The notes under the pieces were generated by a model, which ran no database searches, was not told where the DNA came from, and saw nothing but the letters and a program-made list of their open reading frames with translations. This document shows, one piece after another, positions 45,857-55,204 of a DNA stretch of 64,000 nt. This stretch comes from Alloascoidea africana (Eukaryota; Ascomycota; Alloascoideomycetes; Alloascoideales; Alloascoideaceae), in assembly GCA_030581615.1 (NCBI GenBank), contig JAKTTT010000015.1, positions 124,001 to 188,000 on the forward strand, read 5' to 3'. Position 1 is the stretch's first letter, and every line of letters begins with the position of its first letter. A program made the translations under genes and the position numbers.

Positions 45857-47875
45857 CTATATTTGATCTTCATCCTCGTCTTTATCTAATTGAAACTCTA
45901 CCATTTCTTCACCTTCGTCAATATCGAAGTTCCCATGAACAGTTCCCAAATCATTTTTGTCTGCAAGTGTCTTTTCTACACTCTCTTTGTTGACACTATC
46001 GCAATCATTCTCTTCATTGTTACAGTCCTCTTCACCATGAAGTTTTCTCAACCTTTCCACTTCATATTCCAAACTCTTGATGTACTTGATAGATAACTCC
46101 ACTGTTGTGGCTTTTGAAGGGACCAGGCTACTATCAGCGTACAAGGACTCTGGTAATAGAGCCGCCAGACTGGTTAAAGCTGAATTCATCCGTTGCCGTC
46201 TCCCTTGTTCTGCAATCTTATGACAGTTCCTTTTAGAATTACTGTCGTCTAAGCCATCATCGCCTGCATCTCCACGATTATCGATATATGATGAACCATG
46301 ACTGCTTTTCCTGGTTAACAATCTAAGGGTTCTGTTCCCTGTAGTTTTAGGAGTGATCAGTAATCCAACCTCAGCAGCAGAGTTTGAAGCTGGTTGTTTC
46401 GGGTACTTGTCTTGCCCTTGGTGCTGTTGATGTTGCTGGGTTTGTGAACGTGTTTGTATTCTTCCAGCTTTGCTTGAAGATGGAGCTTGTGGATTTTTTG
46501 TATCGTTTGATGAGATTGGTATTCTAGGTGCTATTGGAGGTACTGAGGAAGAATTGGAAGAAGCTGTAGTCGTAGTCGTGGTAGTGGATGATGATGACGA
46601 CGATGCAGCGGTCGTAGCAGCAGGCTTACGAAGAAAATTCATCAGGGTTGCTGGTGTAGCAGGGACTGGGGGAGAAACCTGACCAGAGACAGTGGAAGAA
46701 GGTGTTCCAGTGTTAGCCATGGAGGTGGTGACATGGGCGGTACCGGACGGATGATAAGCAGCTGATGTTGGAATATAAGGTGGAGGCATTTCAGACAATT
46801 CCGTACTGCTACCGTGTAGGGAATTTCGTTTTGCTCTTGAATGGGGAGATTGTTTAACGATTCTGGTGCCCGATACGACGGGACCCAGAACCGGAGTTGT
46901 GCTACTTTTTCTTCGGGCATTCCATTTTGAAGAAGGTTTACGGGACTTTGAAGAAGCAGAGGCAGAGGTGTTGCCCGTGGAGCTCGATCCGTTTGAACTG
47001 CTGCCACTAGAAATTGGGGATTCGTGATCAGCGACAGAGGAGGAAGGATGATGTTTAATGTCCAGTTTTGAGCTTGAAGAACAGTCCAGGTTGTACAAAT
47101 TTGACATGGATCCGGTCGAGGTCAAAGACCCATATGAAGGATCTGCCTGGGCAGTAAGAGCAGGAGAGGAAAGGGGACTGAAATAAAGGGAAGATACCAT
47201 TTCGGACTGAAGCTTGGCAGCCTCGAGAGGAGTCATTGCTGGAGAAATTAGGGGAGTGAAAACGAGATCTGGCCGGATGCTGGCACTTGTCGATCGCGGG
47301 TCCATAGAAGGGGAATTGAACATGCTGGACATGGCGGCTATCTCCAGAGACTTTGGGGTTGGAGGAATAGGTCCAGAGTTGTAGACGTGACCATTATGGT
47401 CGTAAGCCATTTTTTTCATCCCGTTATGATGATGAGGGTCGCTTTTGAGATAGGAGTGTCTTTGGACGCCAGTTCCTTGGTATTGCTTCTGTTTGAGCTG
47501 AGCGTGGTTTTGATGTTGATGTTGATGTTGGGATTGAGGCTGGTTAAGGAATTGGTTCTGGTTCTGGTTCTGTCCTTGTCCTTGGAGATGGAACTGGTTC
47601 TGAGGTTCGTTCTGTCTCATGCTGATTAGGTCCTCTTGATGGAAGCCCTTTGCTTTATCTACAGAGGCGCTTAGGCCCAAGTCCTGATTATGGTCGTCTC
47701 TGTAGTCGTCTAGACTGATCTCGAGATCGTTGCAATCAAAGTCTTGGTGGATGTCGACGGCGAGCTTTGTGAGCTGGTCCACGTCTATGCCTCGCAGGCC
47801 CAGGTCCTGGTCGTTGAGGTCCTCGGCGCTTAGGTTTGCGTCTAGCGAAAAAGTCCAGTCAGCGGAAGAAGCCAT
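45857..47875 (-). CDS. PHO4: bHLH transcription factor, Pho4/NUC-1 type
   Basis: 672 aa from the ATG at 47875 (MASSADWTFSLDANLSAEDL); 14 further residues could be read upstream but start in a GC-rich leader. The bHLH is at the C-terminus (about 570-630): NCHKIAEQGRRQRMNSALTS, then a loop with SLVPSKATTVELSIKYIKSL and a leucine-heptad extension (EYEVERLRKLHG). H, E and R of the basic region (H..E..RR) are those that read CACGTG. The SKATTVE helix 2 is the Pho4/NUC-1/PalcA signature, so it probably activates phosphate-starvation genes. The rest is Ser/Gln/Asn-rich with QNQ and HQH repeats. A C-terminal acidic tail (DEDEDQI) follows. The paralogue-level assignment is inference. Confidence 0.82.
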   Translation of the reverse strand: MASSADWTFSLDANLSAEDLNDQDLGLRGIDVDQLTKLAVDIHQDFDCNDLEISLDDYRDDHNQDLGLSASVDKAKGFHQEDLISMRQNEPQNQFHLQGQGQNQNQNQFLNQPQSQHQHQHQNHAQLKQKQYQGTGVQRHSYLKSDPHHHNGMKKMAYDHNGHVYNSGPIPPTPKSLEIAAMSSMFNSPSMDPRSTSASIRPDLVFTPLISPAMTPLEAAKLQSEMVSSLYFSPLSSPALTAQADPSYGSLTSTGSMSNLYNLDCSSSSKLDIKHHPSSSVADHESPISSGSSSNGSSSTGNTSASASSKSRKPSSKWNARRKSSTTPVLGPVVSGTRIVKQSPHSRAKRNSLHGSSTELSEMPPPYIPTSAAYHPSGTAHVTTSMANTGTPSSTVSGQVSPPVPATPATLMNFLRKPAATTAASSSSSSTTTTTTTASSNSSSVPPIAPRIPISSNDTKNPQAPSSSKAGRIQTRSQTQQHQQHQGQDKYPKQPASNSAAEVGLLITPKTTGNRTLRLLTRKSSHGSSYIDNRGDAGDDGLDDSNSKRNCHKIAEQGRRQRMNSALTSLAALLPESLYADSSLVPSKATTVELSIKYIKSLEYEVERLRKLHGEEDCNNEENDCDSVNKESVEKTLADKNDLGTVHGNFDIDEGEEMVEFQLDKDEDEDQI

Positions 47876-48162
47876 GGTCGCGGTTTGGGGGGGCAGGATG
47901 ACTCTCAGGAGGAACACGGGAAGACGAGTCGAGTACAGAGACGAGACACTGAGGAAAGAGGACGGTTCCAGCTCAGTTCCAGCTCGGTTCCGTCCAGGGT
48001 CAGACGGCCAGACATGTGTCCGCGCCGCGCCGTGTGATGGGCCAGTGCCGCCGCCCGGGAGTTGCGCCCACAGCGTCCGGGAACCGCCGCCGTCACGTTT
48101 TCAAAATATCGGGAGCGGGTGCTTATGCTGGGAGCTGGGAGCTGGAGCTGGGAGCCCAGTTG
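47876..48162. promoter_or_regulatory. GC-rich divergent promoter
   Basis: About 290 bp between the PHO4-type gene and the plus-strand gene at 48163, markedly GC- and CpG-rich (CGCGCCGCGCCG near 48020-48031) with AGCTGGGAGC-type repeats at 48129-48155. Gene starts on either side are chosen partly by these composition limits. Confidence 0.35.
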
Positions 48163-48897
48163 ATGCCGATGCTGATGCCGATGCTCGCGGACCAGAGGCT
48201 TGAACAGGCCTTCGCGAGAGCCCTACAACGAGAAACCGCGAGGGCAGGCAGAGCACGACCGAGGGCACGACCGAGGGCAGGGCGGCCGGCGTGGGCTGCT
48301 GAGTGCAGAGCCGTGGCCAAGGTGGTCCTCCGGGACTATGTCCTGCTCCCCTTTGTCCAGGGCTTTGTGTGGTCCACAGCCCTTCTGGCTCTCCAGGCTG
48401 CCTCCAGACCGTTGGCGTTCTGGTATGCCCGGTCCTGGATCTCGTATCTCCAGGCCCGGCTCTCGTCGCCTTTGGTGGCCTTGGCCCAAAGAATAGAATC
48501 CAAAACGAATGACTACCGCCGTATCTTGAAATCAGCCGTTGACCACGGTATCCAAAATTACACCAGAGTCGAACGCGCAGGCTCGGAATGGATCGACACG
48601 CTAAAGACGAGCGGTGCCGGCGTGGTTGGAAACTTCATGAAAGTAAAAGATTTACTACAAGATCGGATCCACCTGCCCACAACTGAGCTCGAGTCTCTGC
48701 CAGGAACAACTCGAATCGCAAACAGATTGAGAGAATCTGTCGCCATGCTGGAGGCTGCTGACGGCATGAGAGAAAACCTGAAAGAGAAGATGAAGGCAAC
48801 CATGACAAACCTGCTCGACTCAACTGTCTCTCACTGGGAAGTTACACAGGAAAAGAGCCGTGGTGGATATTTCCCTTTTACGAAAAAAGAGTTGTAA
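48163..48897 (+). CDS. unknown protein with an N-terminal membrane-associated segment
   Basis: 244 aa if started at 48163, where the in-frame ATG sits at the head of an ATG-rich repeat (MPMLMPMLADQRLEQAF); an in-frame ATG at 48037 is possible but would add a Cys/Arg leader from GC-rich DNA. A basic Arg/Ala/Pro-rich segment (RPRARPRAGRPAW) is followed by a hydrophobic stretch around VLLPFVQGFVWSTALLALQA and AWYARSW-like sequence. The C-terminal 130 residues are amphipathic helical: VDHGIQNYTRVERAGSEWID, then AGVVGNFMKVKDLLQDRIHL and MRENLKEKMKATMTNLLDS. The layout (basic N-terminus, hydrophobic hairpin-like part, amphipathic helices) could suit a lipid-droplet or organelle-surface protein, but I do not recognise the family. 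Confidence 0.6.
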   Translation: MPMLMPMLADQRLEQAFARALQRETARAGRARPRARPRAGRPAWAAECRAVAKVVLRDYVLLPFVQGFVWSTALLALQAASRPLAFWYARSWISYLQARLSSPLVALAQRIESKTNDYRRILKSAVDHGIQNYTRVERAGSEWIDTLKTSGAGVVGNFMKVKDLLQDRIHLPTTELESLPGTTRIANRLRESVAMLEAADGMRENLKEKMKATMTNLLDSTVSHWEVTQEKSRGGYFPFTKKEL

Positions 48898-48971
48898 ATA
48901 CATATTGCCATATTTGTAGAAACCATCTTCAGCAAAACATTAATGTTTGGCTTGACTCCCCCATGCTTTGG

Positions 48972-50385
48972 TTAAGCGCCAATTGTTCCTCTCCCTCTGC
49001 TTCTTCCTCTCCCTCTTCCCCGGCCACCTCTTCTTCCGCGCCATTTGCTTTGACCACGGGATCTCGTTCCGCCACCACCATGCCCCGATCCTCTTCGCAC
49101 ACTGGCCTGCCCAAAAGTCTCAATGTTGAGTTTTTTCTCCTCACCCCAACTTAATGTGCCCGTTGACGTTTCACCCTGGCCCGAGACAATCGAATTAGAA
49201 ATGTTATCAAAAAATGAAGACCGTTTACTATAGAAAAACTCCGGAGCCGGAGCCGGTGCCGGGGGTGAACTGGTGGAGGGATTGGTATTCCCGTTTTCAT
49301 TTGGCATCAAGTCCAACTGATCAGTCGTCGTTACACTGTCGCTTCCATCCAACTCTGGCTCCACACGTATAGCAGCCTCTTTCATAACCTGTTCTTTGTT
49401 GAATTTGGCAGTACTAGAAACATAATCAAAATCATATGCAGGAATGTGTTTATAGTGGTTGGCTCTGGTATTATGGCCTTGATACTGGTGATGATGAGGA
49501 TGATGATGATGATGCAGTCTAGCTGGAGAAGACGGCGTTGGTTTACGGTGAAATTTATCAGCCACTACTACGTTTGCACTGCCAAAAGGTTTCTTCTCTT
49601 TCTCTTTCTCCCTTGCATTTTCATTTTCATTTTCCTTTCCATCTTCACTTTCACTCTCACTTTGGGGCTTTTGCTCATCAACAAGGTTGTTTGCAAGCAA
49701 TGAACTGGGACCAAGTCCTCGAGTTATGTTTGTAGGCACAGGAATAGGCCGAGGTTGCACCAGCTCCACCTGTGGAGGAGACGGAGTAGATGTAAAATCC
49801 ACTAATTGACCGTTATCCCTGTTTGGATTTGAGTTTGGGTTTGAATGCGGATTTAGCTTTGGGCCCTGCTGATGTGGAGACGAGTACTAAAGATGCAAAA
49901 CCACATGAATATCTTAGCATACGAACATGACTACAGCTTGCCTTTGACCTTTTGTGTCATAAGTCCTATCATCTTTTGCTTTAGGTTACTTACCGGTGGA
50001 TAAACAATATCCGTATCAGGTTTGTACTCGGGAGCTGCTACTGGTACTGGTGCTGGAACTGGTGCTGGTGCTGGAGAGTCTAAAACACTCAGGTCCTGGA
50101 CATCGGAACCACGGAAGACAACATACTCATACACCACATTAGCCGGGGGGATTTCGAGTACTGGACTCCCCATCCGACCCTCTGTGCCAAATGCTCGAAC
50201 TCTTCTCAAAGAAATTGTTGCATTTTCTCCGTTTATATCGTCAAGATCACCTATATACCTAGCAATAAAAGTCAGTTCTGAAAACCGCCCCGTCATTCAT
50301 CGCTCTTTTTCATGCACACCCCTGATACTCACCGTATTCCCCTACTTGAGATCAAGGAAATCCTTTTCCCAATGTACTGTGACAT
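48972..50385 (-). CDS. SCD6: Scd6/Lsm14-type translational repressor, three exons
   Basis: Exons 50385-50333, 50258-49994 and 49886-48972 give 410 aa. Exon 1 encodes MSQYIGKRISLISSRGI and exon 2 continues RYIGDLDDINGENATISLRR and EIPPANVVYEYVVFRGSDVQ; together they form the Lsm14 Sm-like domain, which proves the splice. Domains follow in family order: Pro/Ala-rich linker, FDF-type AYDFDYVSSTAKFNKEQ, FFD box FYSKRSSFFDNISNS, TFG box EEKKLNIETFG, then an Arg/Gly-rich tail (RGRRGGRGRGRGRSRGRG). Scd6 binds eIF4G through RGG and Dhh1/Edc3 partners through Lsm/FDF in P-body repression. A His-rich run (HHHHHPHHHQ) precedes the FDF motif and is unusual. Divergent from NAT3 with 180 bp between starts. 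Confidence 0.92.
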
Positions 50386-50565
50386 TAATGGAGCTCGAAA
50401 GAACAGAGCAGGAGCTGCTGGACCTAAACGCTGCTTGGCTGGCACTTTGCTCTCTTACATGCCCATGTCCCCCTATGCACGCGTCGCAGCAACACTTGTG
50501 CAGGCAGAGCTTCTCCATTTTGCAAATATCCATCGGGTATCAATTCCACCAGGGAACTGGCAAAA
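50386..50565. promoter_or_regulatory. 180-bp divergent promoter SCD6 / NAT3
   Basis: The two start codons are separated by only 180 bp, so both genes must share their upstream region. The block is about half GC and contains an ACGCGTC motif at 50479-50485. No TATA box was seen. Confidence 0.5.
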
Positions 50566-51191
50566 ATGACCTCGTTACTTCCATTCAGAGCAACCGATCT
50601 CTTGGATCTGAATCAAGTCAATCTGGATGTGCTGACGGAAAACTTTACACTGAATTTCTACCTGGAATATCTCACCAGCTGGCCATCGCTGTTTTTCAAA
50701 TCCGTCACCAGCGATGGAAGTTGTTCCGGATATAGTAAGAGAGATCCAATCTTTTGTATGCTTGCTTAGAAGCAAAATAGTCTAACAGTTGTTTGATTCA
50801 AGTGATGGGCAAAACTGAGGGTCGAGGAATGGAATGGCATTCACACATCACAGCGGTAACGGTCGCCCCCAGCTATCGAAGACTAGGCCTGGCAACTCTT
50901 CTCTGTTCGCATCTGGAACAAGTCACAGATTCCAGCCCCCATAACGTTTACTTTGTCGATTTATTTGTGCGATCATCGAATTTACTTGCAATCAATCTTT
51001 ACAAAAACATGGGATATAGTGTGTTTCGAAGGGTAATTGGTTATTATGGAAGTGGTAACCCAAGTAAAAAAGGGAAAAGTGATGAGGATGCATTCGATAT
51101 GAGAAAAAGTTTAAGTCGAGATGTAAATAACGAATGTGTTCGAGAAAATGGAGAAAACGTACATGTACTCCCACACGAAATAGTGTTTTAA
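50566..51191 (+). CDS. NAT3: N-alpha-acetyltransferase NatB catalytic subunit Nat3/Naa20, two exons
   Basis: Exons 50566-50734 and 50803-51191 give 185 aa (S. cerevisiae Nat3 is 195). The intron has GTAAGA, a TCTAAC branch and a CAAG acceptor; splicing rebuilds the GYMMGKTEG motif typical of Naa20. Other motifs: FYLEYLTSWPSLF, MEWHSHITAVTVAPSYRRLG with the acetyl-CoA Q/RxxGxG/A loop (RRLGLA), and VDLFVRSSNLLAINLYKNMG. NatB acetylates N-termini starting Met-Asp, Met-Glu, Met-Asn and Met-Gln co-translationally with its partner Mdm20. The C-terminal 40 residues are longer and more charged than core domain members but typical for yeast. Confidence 0.93.
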
Positions 51192-52189
51192 TTCCAAGTT
51201 TCCAAAATATCACCTTCGACATGTTTGTAATGGCTAAATTCATTGTACCACCGAGAGGATTCACCATAATCATACCGTTTCACTTGATCTTGCACTTCTA
51301 GCAACTATTTTTGCATTTCATACCGTTTCAGGATCAACTACTAAAAAAATAAGAGATTTTCCTTATAATAGAGCATAAGTTTCTAACTATCCATCCACTA
51401 GCTAGATCTGTTTTCTGAGAGTATACTCAAAGTCATTCTTAAATGGAATTGTGAACTCAATAAGCAGATTCTTGACTTTTATTTGTCACTTGCAATGATG
51501 CCTTTGTAAGTTTCGAATAGACGTGGATTATGACCGTATTTTACTCAAAACAAAAAAAGTCATCATCACATTGAACTAATCGCAAAGTGCTACACTCAAG
51601 AGACTATCATCTACACTTTTTGTAATTTTAGAAAACAGACTCTAGCTTGTGAGTTCATTACGACTTCTTAGTTAAATCCACACACCAAAACTAAACACTT
51701 TTACACAAGCCAAAAAAGTCTATCAGAGACTAACATTCTGGTTATAAACAAAATGGGGGGCGTGTCATAAAATCAATTCCAGATACAAGTTTTTGCCAAC
51801 TTGGTCAAATTTCTCACTTGGGTGATCAAATGGAGTTTCAATCTCACTCTGTTTGTAAAGATGTGAGGTATCAATTTCTACCATATTTTACCCTTTATGC
51901 CTAGATTCGTGATTGGATACTCTTGAGCGAGTCATTTATTCCTGATATATTGCTCTTGATACTCATTATCACGCTCAGAAACTCTCTCATTGAAAGGCCA
52001 AAAGTAATCCTCTATGATTTAGTGTCACCTTCAACTTATTCACCGTTTACTTTCCCTAAATCTACTAGTGAAAACCTCATGTGCTTGATCCACAACTAGA
52101 TCTGGACCATAATTATTTGGGTATAGTTTTAGAAAAGATTATCAAAGTGAAATAGTTTCTGTAGGCCTAAAAGATCCAAGATTCGATGG
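51192..52189. other. AT-rich intergenic region, no gene
   Basis: 1 kb after NAT3, with stops in all frames and no recognised RNA or repeat. Base composition resembles the gene-free region at 28284-31350. It probably forms the flank into which the transposon fragments to the right were inserted. Confidence 0.4.
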
Positions 52190-52710
52190 TTCTCTATTCT
52201 CTATGAATTCTATTTAGTTTGTAGTTTCTACATTGCAATAGAGAAATCATCCAGAAAGTGTGTGAATTGTGAACATATAGCTCCCCGAACTTTTTTGGAG
52301 GTCGTTCATCGGGTCTCTTAATCCTATACAGTCCTACTACATTTCTACCTCTCCTCTTATTCTCCGATCAACCACTCTCATGTCCAAGGTCAAACCAGAA
52401 CATTCAGAAGAGCCATCGCCTGACAACAGCACGAGCCCTTCTGTCTTGACGCTTGGACAGCGTGGTGAGTCGGACAAACGTGGCCAAGTCCAAAGTTGGG
52501 TTAGACGACGGTTCTTCTGAGGATTCTGGTTTGACTTTAGACATGGGGAGAAAAGGAGTAATACAAGTGTAGCAGAACTATATAGGATTTAAAGACCCCA
52601 GGAACGACCTCCATGTAAGGGTTCGGGGGACTCTATGTTCACAGATCACACACTTTCTTCATGATGGTCTATTGCTATGTAGGAACTAGGCTATTTGTAT
52701 AGAGGAATGA
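52190..52710. repeat. imperfect palindrome, arms about 200-230 bp, probable MULE terminal inverted repeats
   Basis: The left arm (about 52190-52420) and the reverse complement of the right arm (about 52506-52710) align along their whole length with roughly 75-80% identity by eye. Landmarks in both: AGAAAGTGTGTG, TGTGAACATA, CCCCGAAC, GGAGGTCGTTC, AATCCTATA. About 85 bp separate the arms. Each arm contains an ATG (52380 on plus, 52544 on minus) opening the same reading, MSKVKPE-SEEPS. Long terminal inverted repeats are typical of Mutator-like elements, and the right arm abuts the transposase remnant at 52716. It looks like two 5' element ends placed head to head. Confidence 0.65.
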
Positions 52711-52715
52711 CTAGG

Positions 52716-53375
52716 CTACACCCGGAATGCCGTGAGGCAGGGACATCCGTATCCTAACAGCGTTGATCTCGTGAAGTATCGTTTTATGAGAGAATGGATA
52801 CTCTCGACGCGGGATGTCGCCGTATTTCCGAAATGGCCAGACATATCAACCCAGGCTGATACAAACTTTTCCTTGAATGTCAGCCAAGTTGTTTTTACAT
52901 AGCCGATTTCTGTAGCGTGATCTTGGCCATAGGCACTCTTAAACATACTTAGATTCTCGTTGAACTCATTTTCTGTTGCCGAGTTAACCAATCTGAACCA
53001 GAAATCGTAAAATTTTGCCCATTCCACCTCATTTGCAAATGCTGGTTTCCAGCGGGCAACCACTGCTTTCTTTGCATGCCATATTCAAATCAAGCTAGAA
53101 GACAAAGGGAAAACGACTTGTATTGCGTTCATACAAGCAAGGCAACGGTCTGTCAGTATTACCGAGGGATGTCCAATATGCCCTTGCTCATAGATTTCCT
53201 TCAAGTATCCAAGGGCTCATGTATAGTCGTCCTCACTTTCGCCGCTTAGGAACGCGAAGGCAACATAAAACGAGCTTTTGGTTGCATCAATGCCTACTAT
53301 ATCCAACAAAGGCATATCATATTTATTAGTCTTGTAGGTACAGTCTAATAGAATAACTTCAGGATACGCCCGAAG
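52716..53375 (-). mobile_element. broken Mutator-like (MULE) DNA transposon transposase fragment
   Basis: Read on the minus strand from 53375 down. The first catalytic Asp lies in VILLDCTYKTNKYDMPLLDI, the second in SVILTDRCLACMNAIQ, the zinc-type CxxH region is degenerate near IWHAKKAVVARW, and the Glu is in GHFGNTATSRVESIHSLIKR. This is the DDE domain of MULE/FAR1-type transposases. Two in-frame TGA codons interrupt it (in DDYT-ALGYL and in SSLI-IWHAKK). The N-terminal part is missing and the C-terminus stops shortly after the Glu motif at 52716, next to the palindrome arm. It is a dead fragment of a plain DNA transposon; Mutator-like elements are known from other yeasts such as Yarrowia. 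Confidence 0.8.
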
Positions 53376-53646
53376 ATTCTATTAGACTGTACCTACAAGA
53401 CTAATAAATTTGACATGCCTTTGTTACATATAATATAATAGGTGTTGATGCAACCAAAAGCTCGTTTTGTGCCTTCGCGTTCCTAAGCGGCGAAAGTGAG
53501 GACGACTATACATGAGCCCTTGGATACTTGAAGGAAATCTATGAGCAAGGGCATATTGGACATCCCTCGGTAATACTGACAGACCGTTGCCTTGCTTGTA
53601 TGAACGCAATACAAGTCGTTTTCCCTTTGTCTTCTAGCTTGATTTG
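53086..53646. repeat. near-perfect palindrome of MULE transposase core, arms about 270 bp, 21-bp loop
   Basis: The left arm 53086-53354 and right arm 53376-53646 are inverted copies of the same transposase segment, differing by a few bases and short indels (for example near 53263-53270 versus 53466-53470). Even the 21-bp spacer starts with CTTC and ends with GAAG. Both arms share the TGA in DDYT-ALGYL, so the inverted duplication came after that mutation. Such a structure would fold into a long hairpin if single-stranded. Confidence 0.85.
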
Positions 53647-53649
53647 CAT

Positions 53650-53960
53650 GCCATTGGCTTGTGTCCATGTGCCCGTTTGTATCAAGACATTCGCATAAAG
53701 TCAACATTTCTTCTTCGGATGCTCTGGAGGTATCGATTTGATAGTTTCCTTTTAGGGTAGCTTTCTCAAACTTACTACTGTCTTCCTTGGACATGATGAT
53801 TCTTCCAATTTTCGGAGACGGTCTTTGAGTTAAATTCTCTAGAATCTGCACCTTGGTATTGCAATATCGAAACAACAATGGCCATTTCCGAAGAGGAATT
53901 CTCGACCCTAGGTGAATGTCTGGAAACAAACGGTCCCCTGGATACCAACCAATGGTACGC
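53650..53960. repeat. diverged inverted repeat encoding a duplicated N-terminal peptide
   Basis: The minus strand at about 53650-53735 reads SEEEMLTLCECLDTNGHMDT SQW, and the plus strand at about 53885-53955 reads SEEEFSTLGECLETNGPLDT NQW. The DNA of the two inverted segments is about 70% identical by eye, so this pair is older than the 53086-53646 palindrome. The minus-strand frame begins with an ATG at about 53795 (MSKEDSSKFEKATLKGNYQI) and runs into the palindrome at SQW. It may be the N-terminal part of the transposon protein. Confidence 0.55.
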
Positions 53961-54428
53961 AGCTACCATCAATTACATCCCGACAACAACCGAGGAGGAG
54001 GTAGAAAAGGAAATCATGAGAGATGAGTTTTTTTCAGAACACATGATACCTGGATCTATTAAGCGACTGGCAAAAAAAAGGGAATAACAGAGGACGAACT
54101 GACGACCTAAAAGCACAAGAATGTAATTGACATGCTCAAAACCCAGCTGGCTCTGTTTTACGTGCAGAAAACACGAATCACCATTGAGATACCAAAGATA
54201 CCAAGCAGCAGCGTTAACGAACAAGTCAGGAACCATAAAAAGGAGAAAGTTCACTGAGTAACAATGAGAGTGTAGATCATAATGACCCTTAACTGAAACA
54301 AAAAAAGAGAGGAAGAATAGTTCGATTCTTGTATTTGATCACGTGACTTGAAAATTGCCAGGTGTTTAACACCATGATCTCACCAGTAGTCCTTGGAAAA
54401 GACCCACACACCAAACCAAAAATCAAGT
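53961..54428. promoter_or_regulatory. SEC72 upstream region with TCACGTGA palindrome
   Basis: The plus-strand frame from the inverted repeat continues to a stop near 54086 (EEEVEKEIMRDEFF and so on) and is probably transposon-derived. Then follows the SEC72 promoter. TCACGTGA at 54339-54346, within GATCACGTGAC, is an ideal bHLH (Cbf1-type RTCACRTG) site 83 bp above the start. Confidence 0.55.
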
Positions 54429-55043
54429 ATGGCGTCGTCTTTGCTGCCCGTTGAATACAACCCTTCTTCAAAAACCCTTCAGGTAACTCCTGGAGTTGAC
54501 GATGATGAGTTAAGAGAAAGTGTACTATTCACAAACCAGTTAACGAGAGAGTTGGTTGGTATCACAGGGGATGTGCCACCATCTTCTGCAAAACCTGGAG
54601 GAGCAGCACCAATATCACCACAGTTATCAATGATGGTTAAGAAGCTGAGAGATTCGGCAATCACAGCGCTTCGAAATAAGAAATTGGATGAAGCTGAAAA
54701 GTATTTTACTCTTGCTATTGACATGGCATCACGGCGTAATAAATGGGAGCCTTTTGTGTTTTCATTACAAGAACTTTCTACATTGTTAATATCTCGAAGC
54801 GAGACATATCTACTGCAAGAAAAATGGTTGGATTGTCTTACGGATGTGGATTTACTTATTCAGACTCAACAAGTAAATGCAGAGCTTTTTTTCAGACGAG
54901 GAATCTGTTCAGAGAAGTTGGGAAGATTGGATGTGGCCAAATCGGATTATGAACGAGGATTGGCTTTTGACCCAAGTCATGCCAAATTGAAAAGTTCTCT
55001 TGAAGCTGTGGATCTACTTATAGCGAAGGAGAATGGCGCATGA
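54429..55043 (+). CDS. SEC72: Sec72-like subunit of the post-translational ER translocon
   Basis: 204 aa (Sec72 is 193). The start is the ATG at 54429 (MASSLLPVEYNPSSKTLQVT); the frame upstream uses only TTG. The N-terminal beta-rich part is followed by a conserved linker (PISPQLSMMVKKLRDSAITA) and a TPR domain: KKLDEAEKYFTLAIDMASRR NKWEP, then LLQEKWLDCLTDVDLLIQTQ, then FFRRGICSEKLGRLDVAKSD YERGL. In Saccharomyces Sec72 works with Sec63, Sec62 and Sec71; its TPR binds the Ssa/Ssb Hsp70 C-terminus to bring preproteins to the translocon. It is cytosolic, attached through Sec71. A bHLH-type site lies 83 bp upstream. Convergent with the next gene, 161 bp. Confidence 0.88.
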   Translation: MASSLLPVEYNPSSKTLQVTPGVDDDELRESVLFTNQLTRELVGITGDVPPSSAKPGGAAPISPQLSMMVKKLRDSAITALRNKKLDEAEKYFTLAIDMASRRNKWEPFVFSLQELSTLLISRSETYLLQEKWLDCLTDVDLLIQTQQVNAELFFRRGICSEKLGRLDVAKSDYERGLAFDPSHAKLKSSLEAVDLLIAKENGA

Positions 55044-55204
55044 AGGACTGGAAAAAAGCAAAGTAGCTAGTTAAAGTCTGTACAAAAAACTATTCACTGA
55101 TTTTCTACCATTTGCTAGACTAATAATAGGTAAACGTGTTTGGGGAAAACGTAAGAAAAAGGATAATATGTTCTAACCATGACCTCTTATTTCTCTTTGG
55201 TAAA

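Noticed and set aside
52380-52516. Short frames MSKVKPE... on both strands as separate small genes.
   Set aside because: They stop after about 40-47 codons and are mirror copies inside inverted repeats, so they are transposon ends and not host genes.
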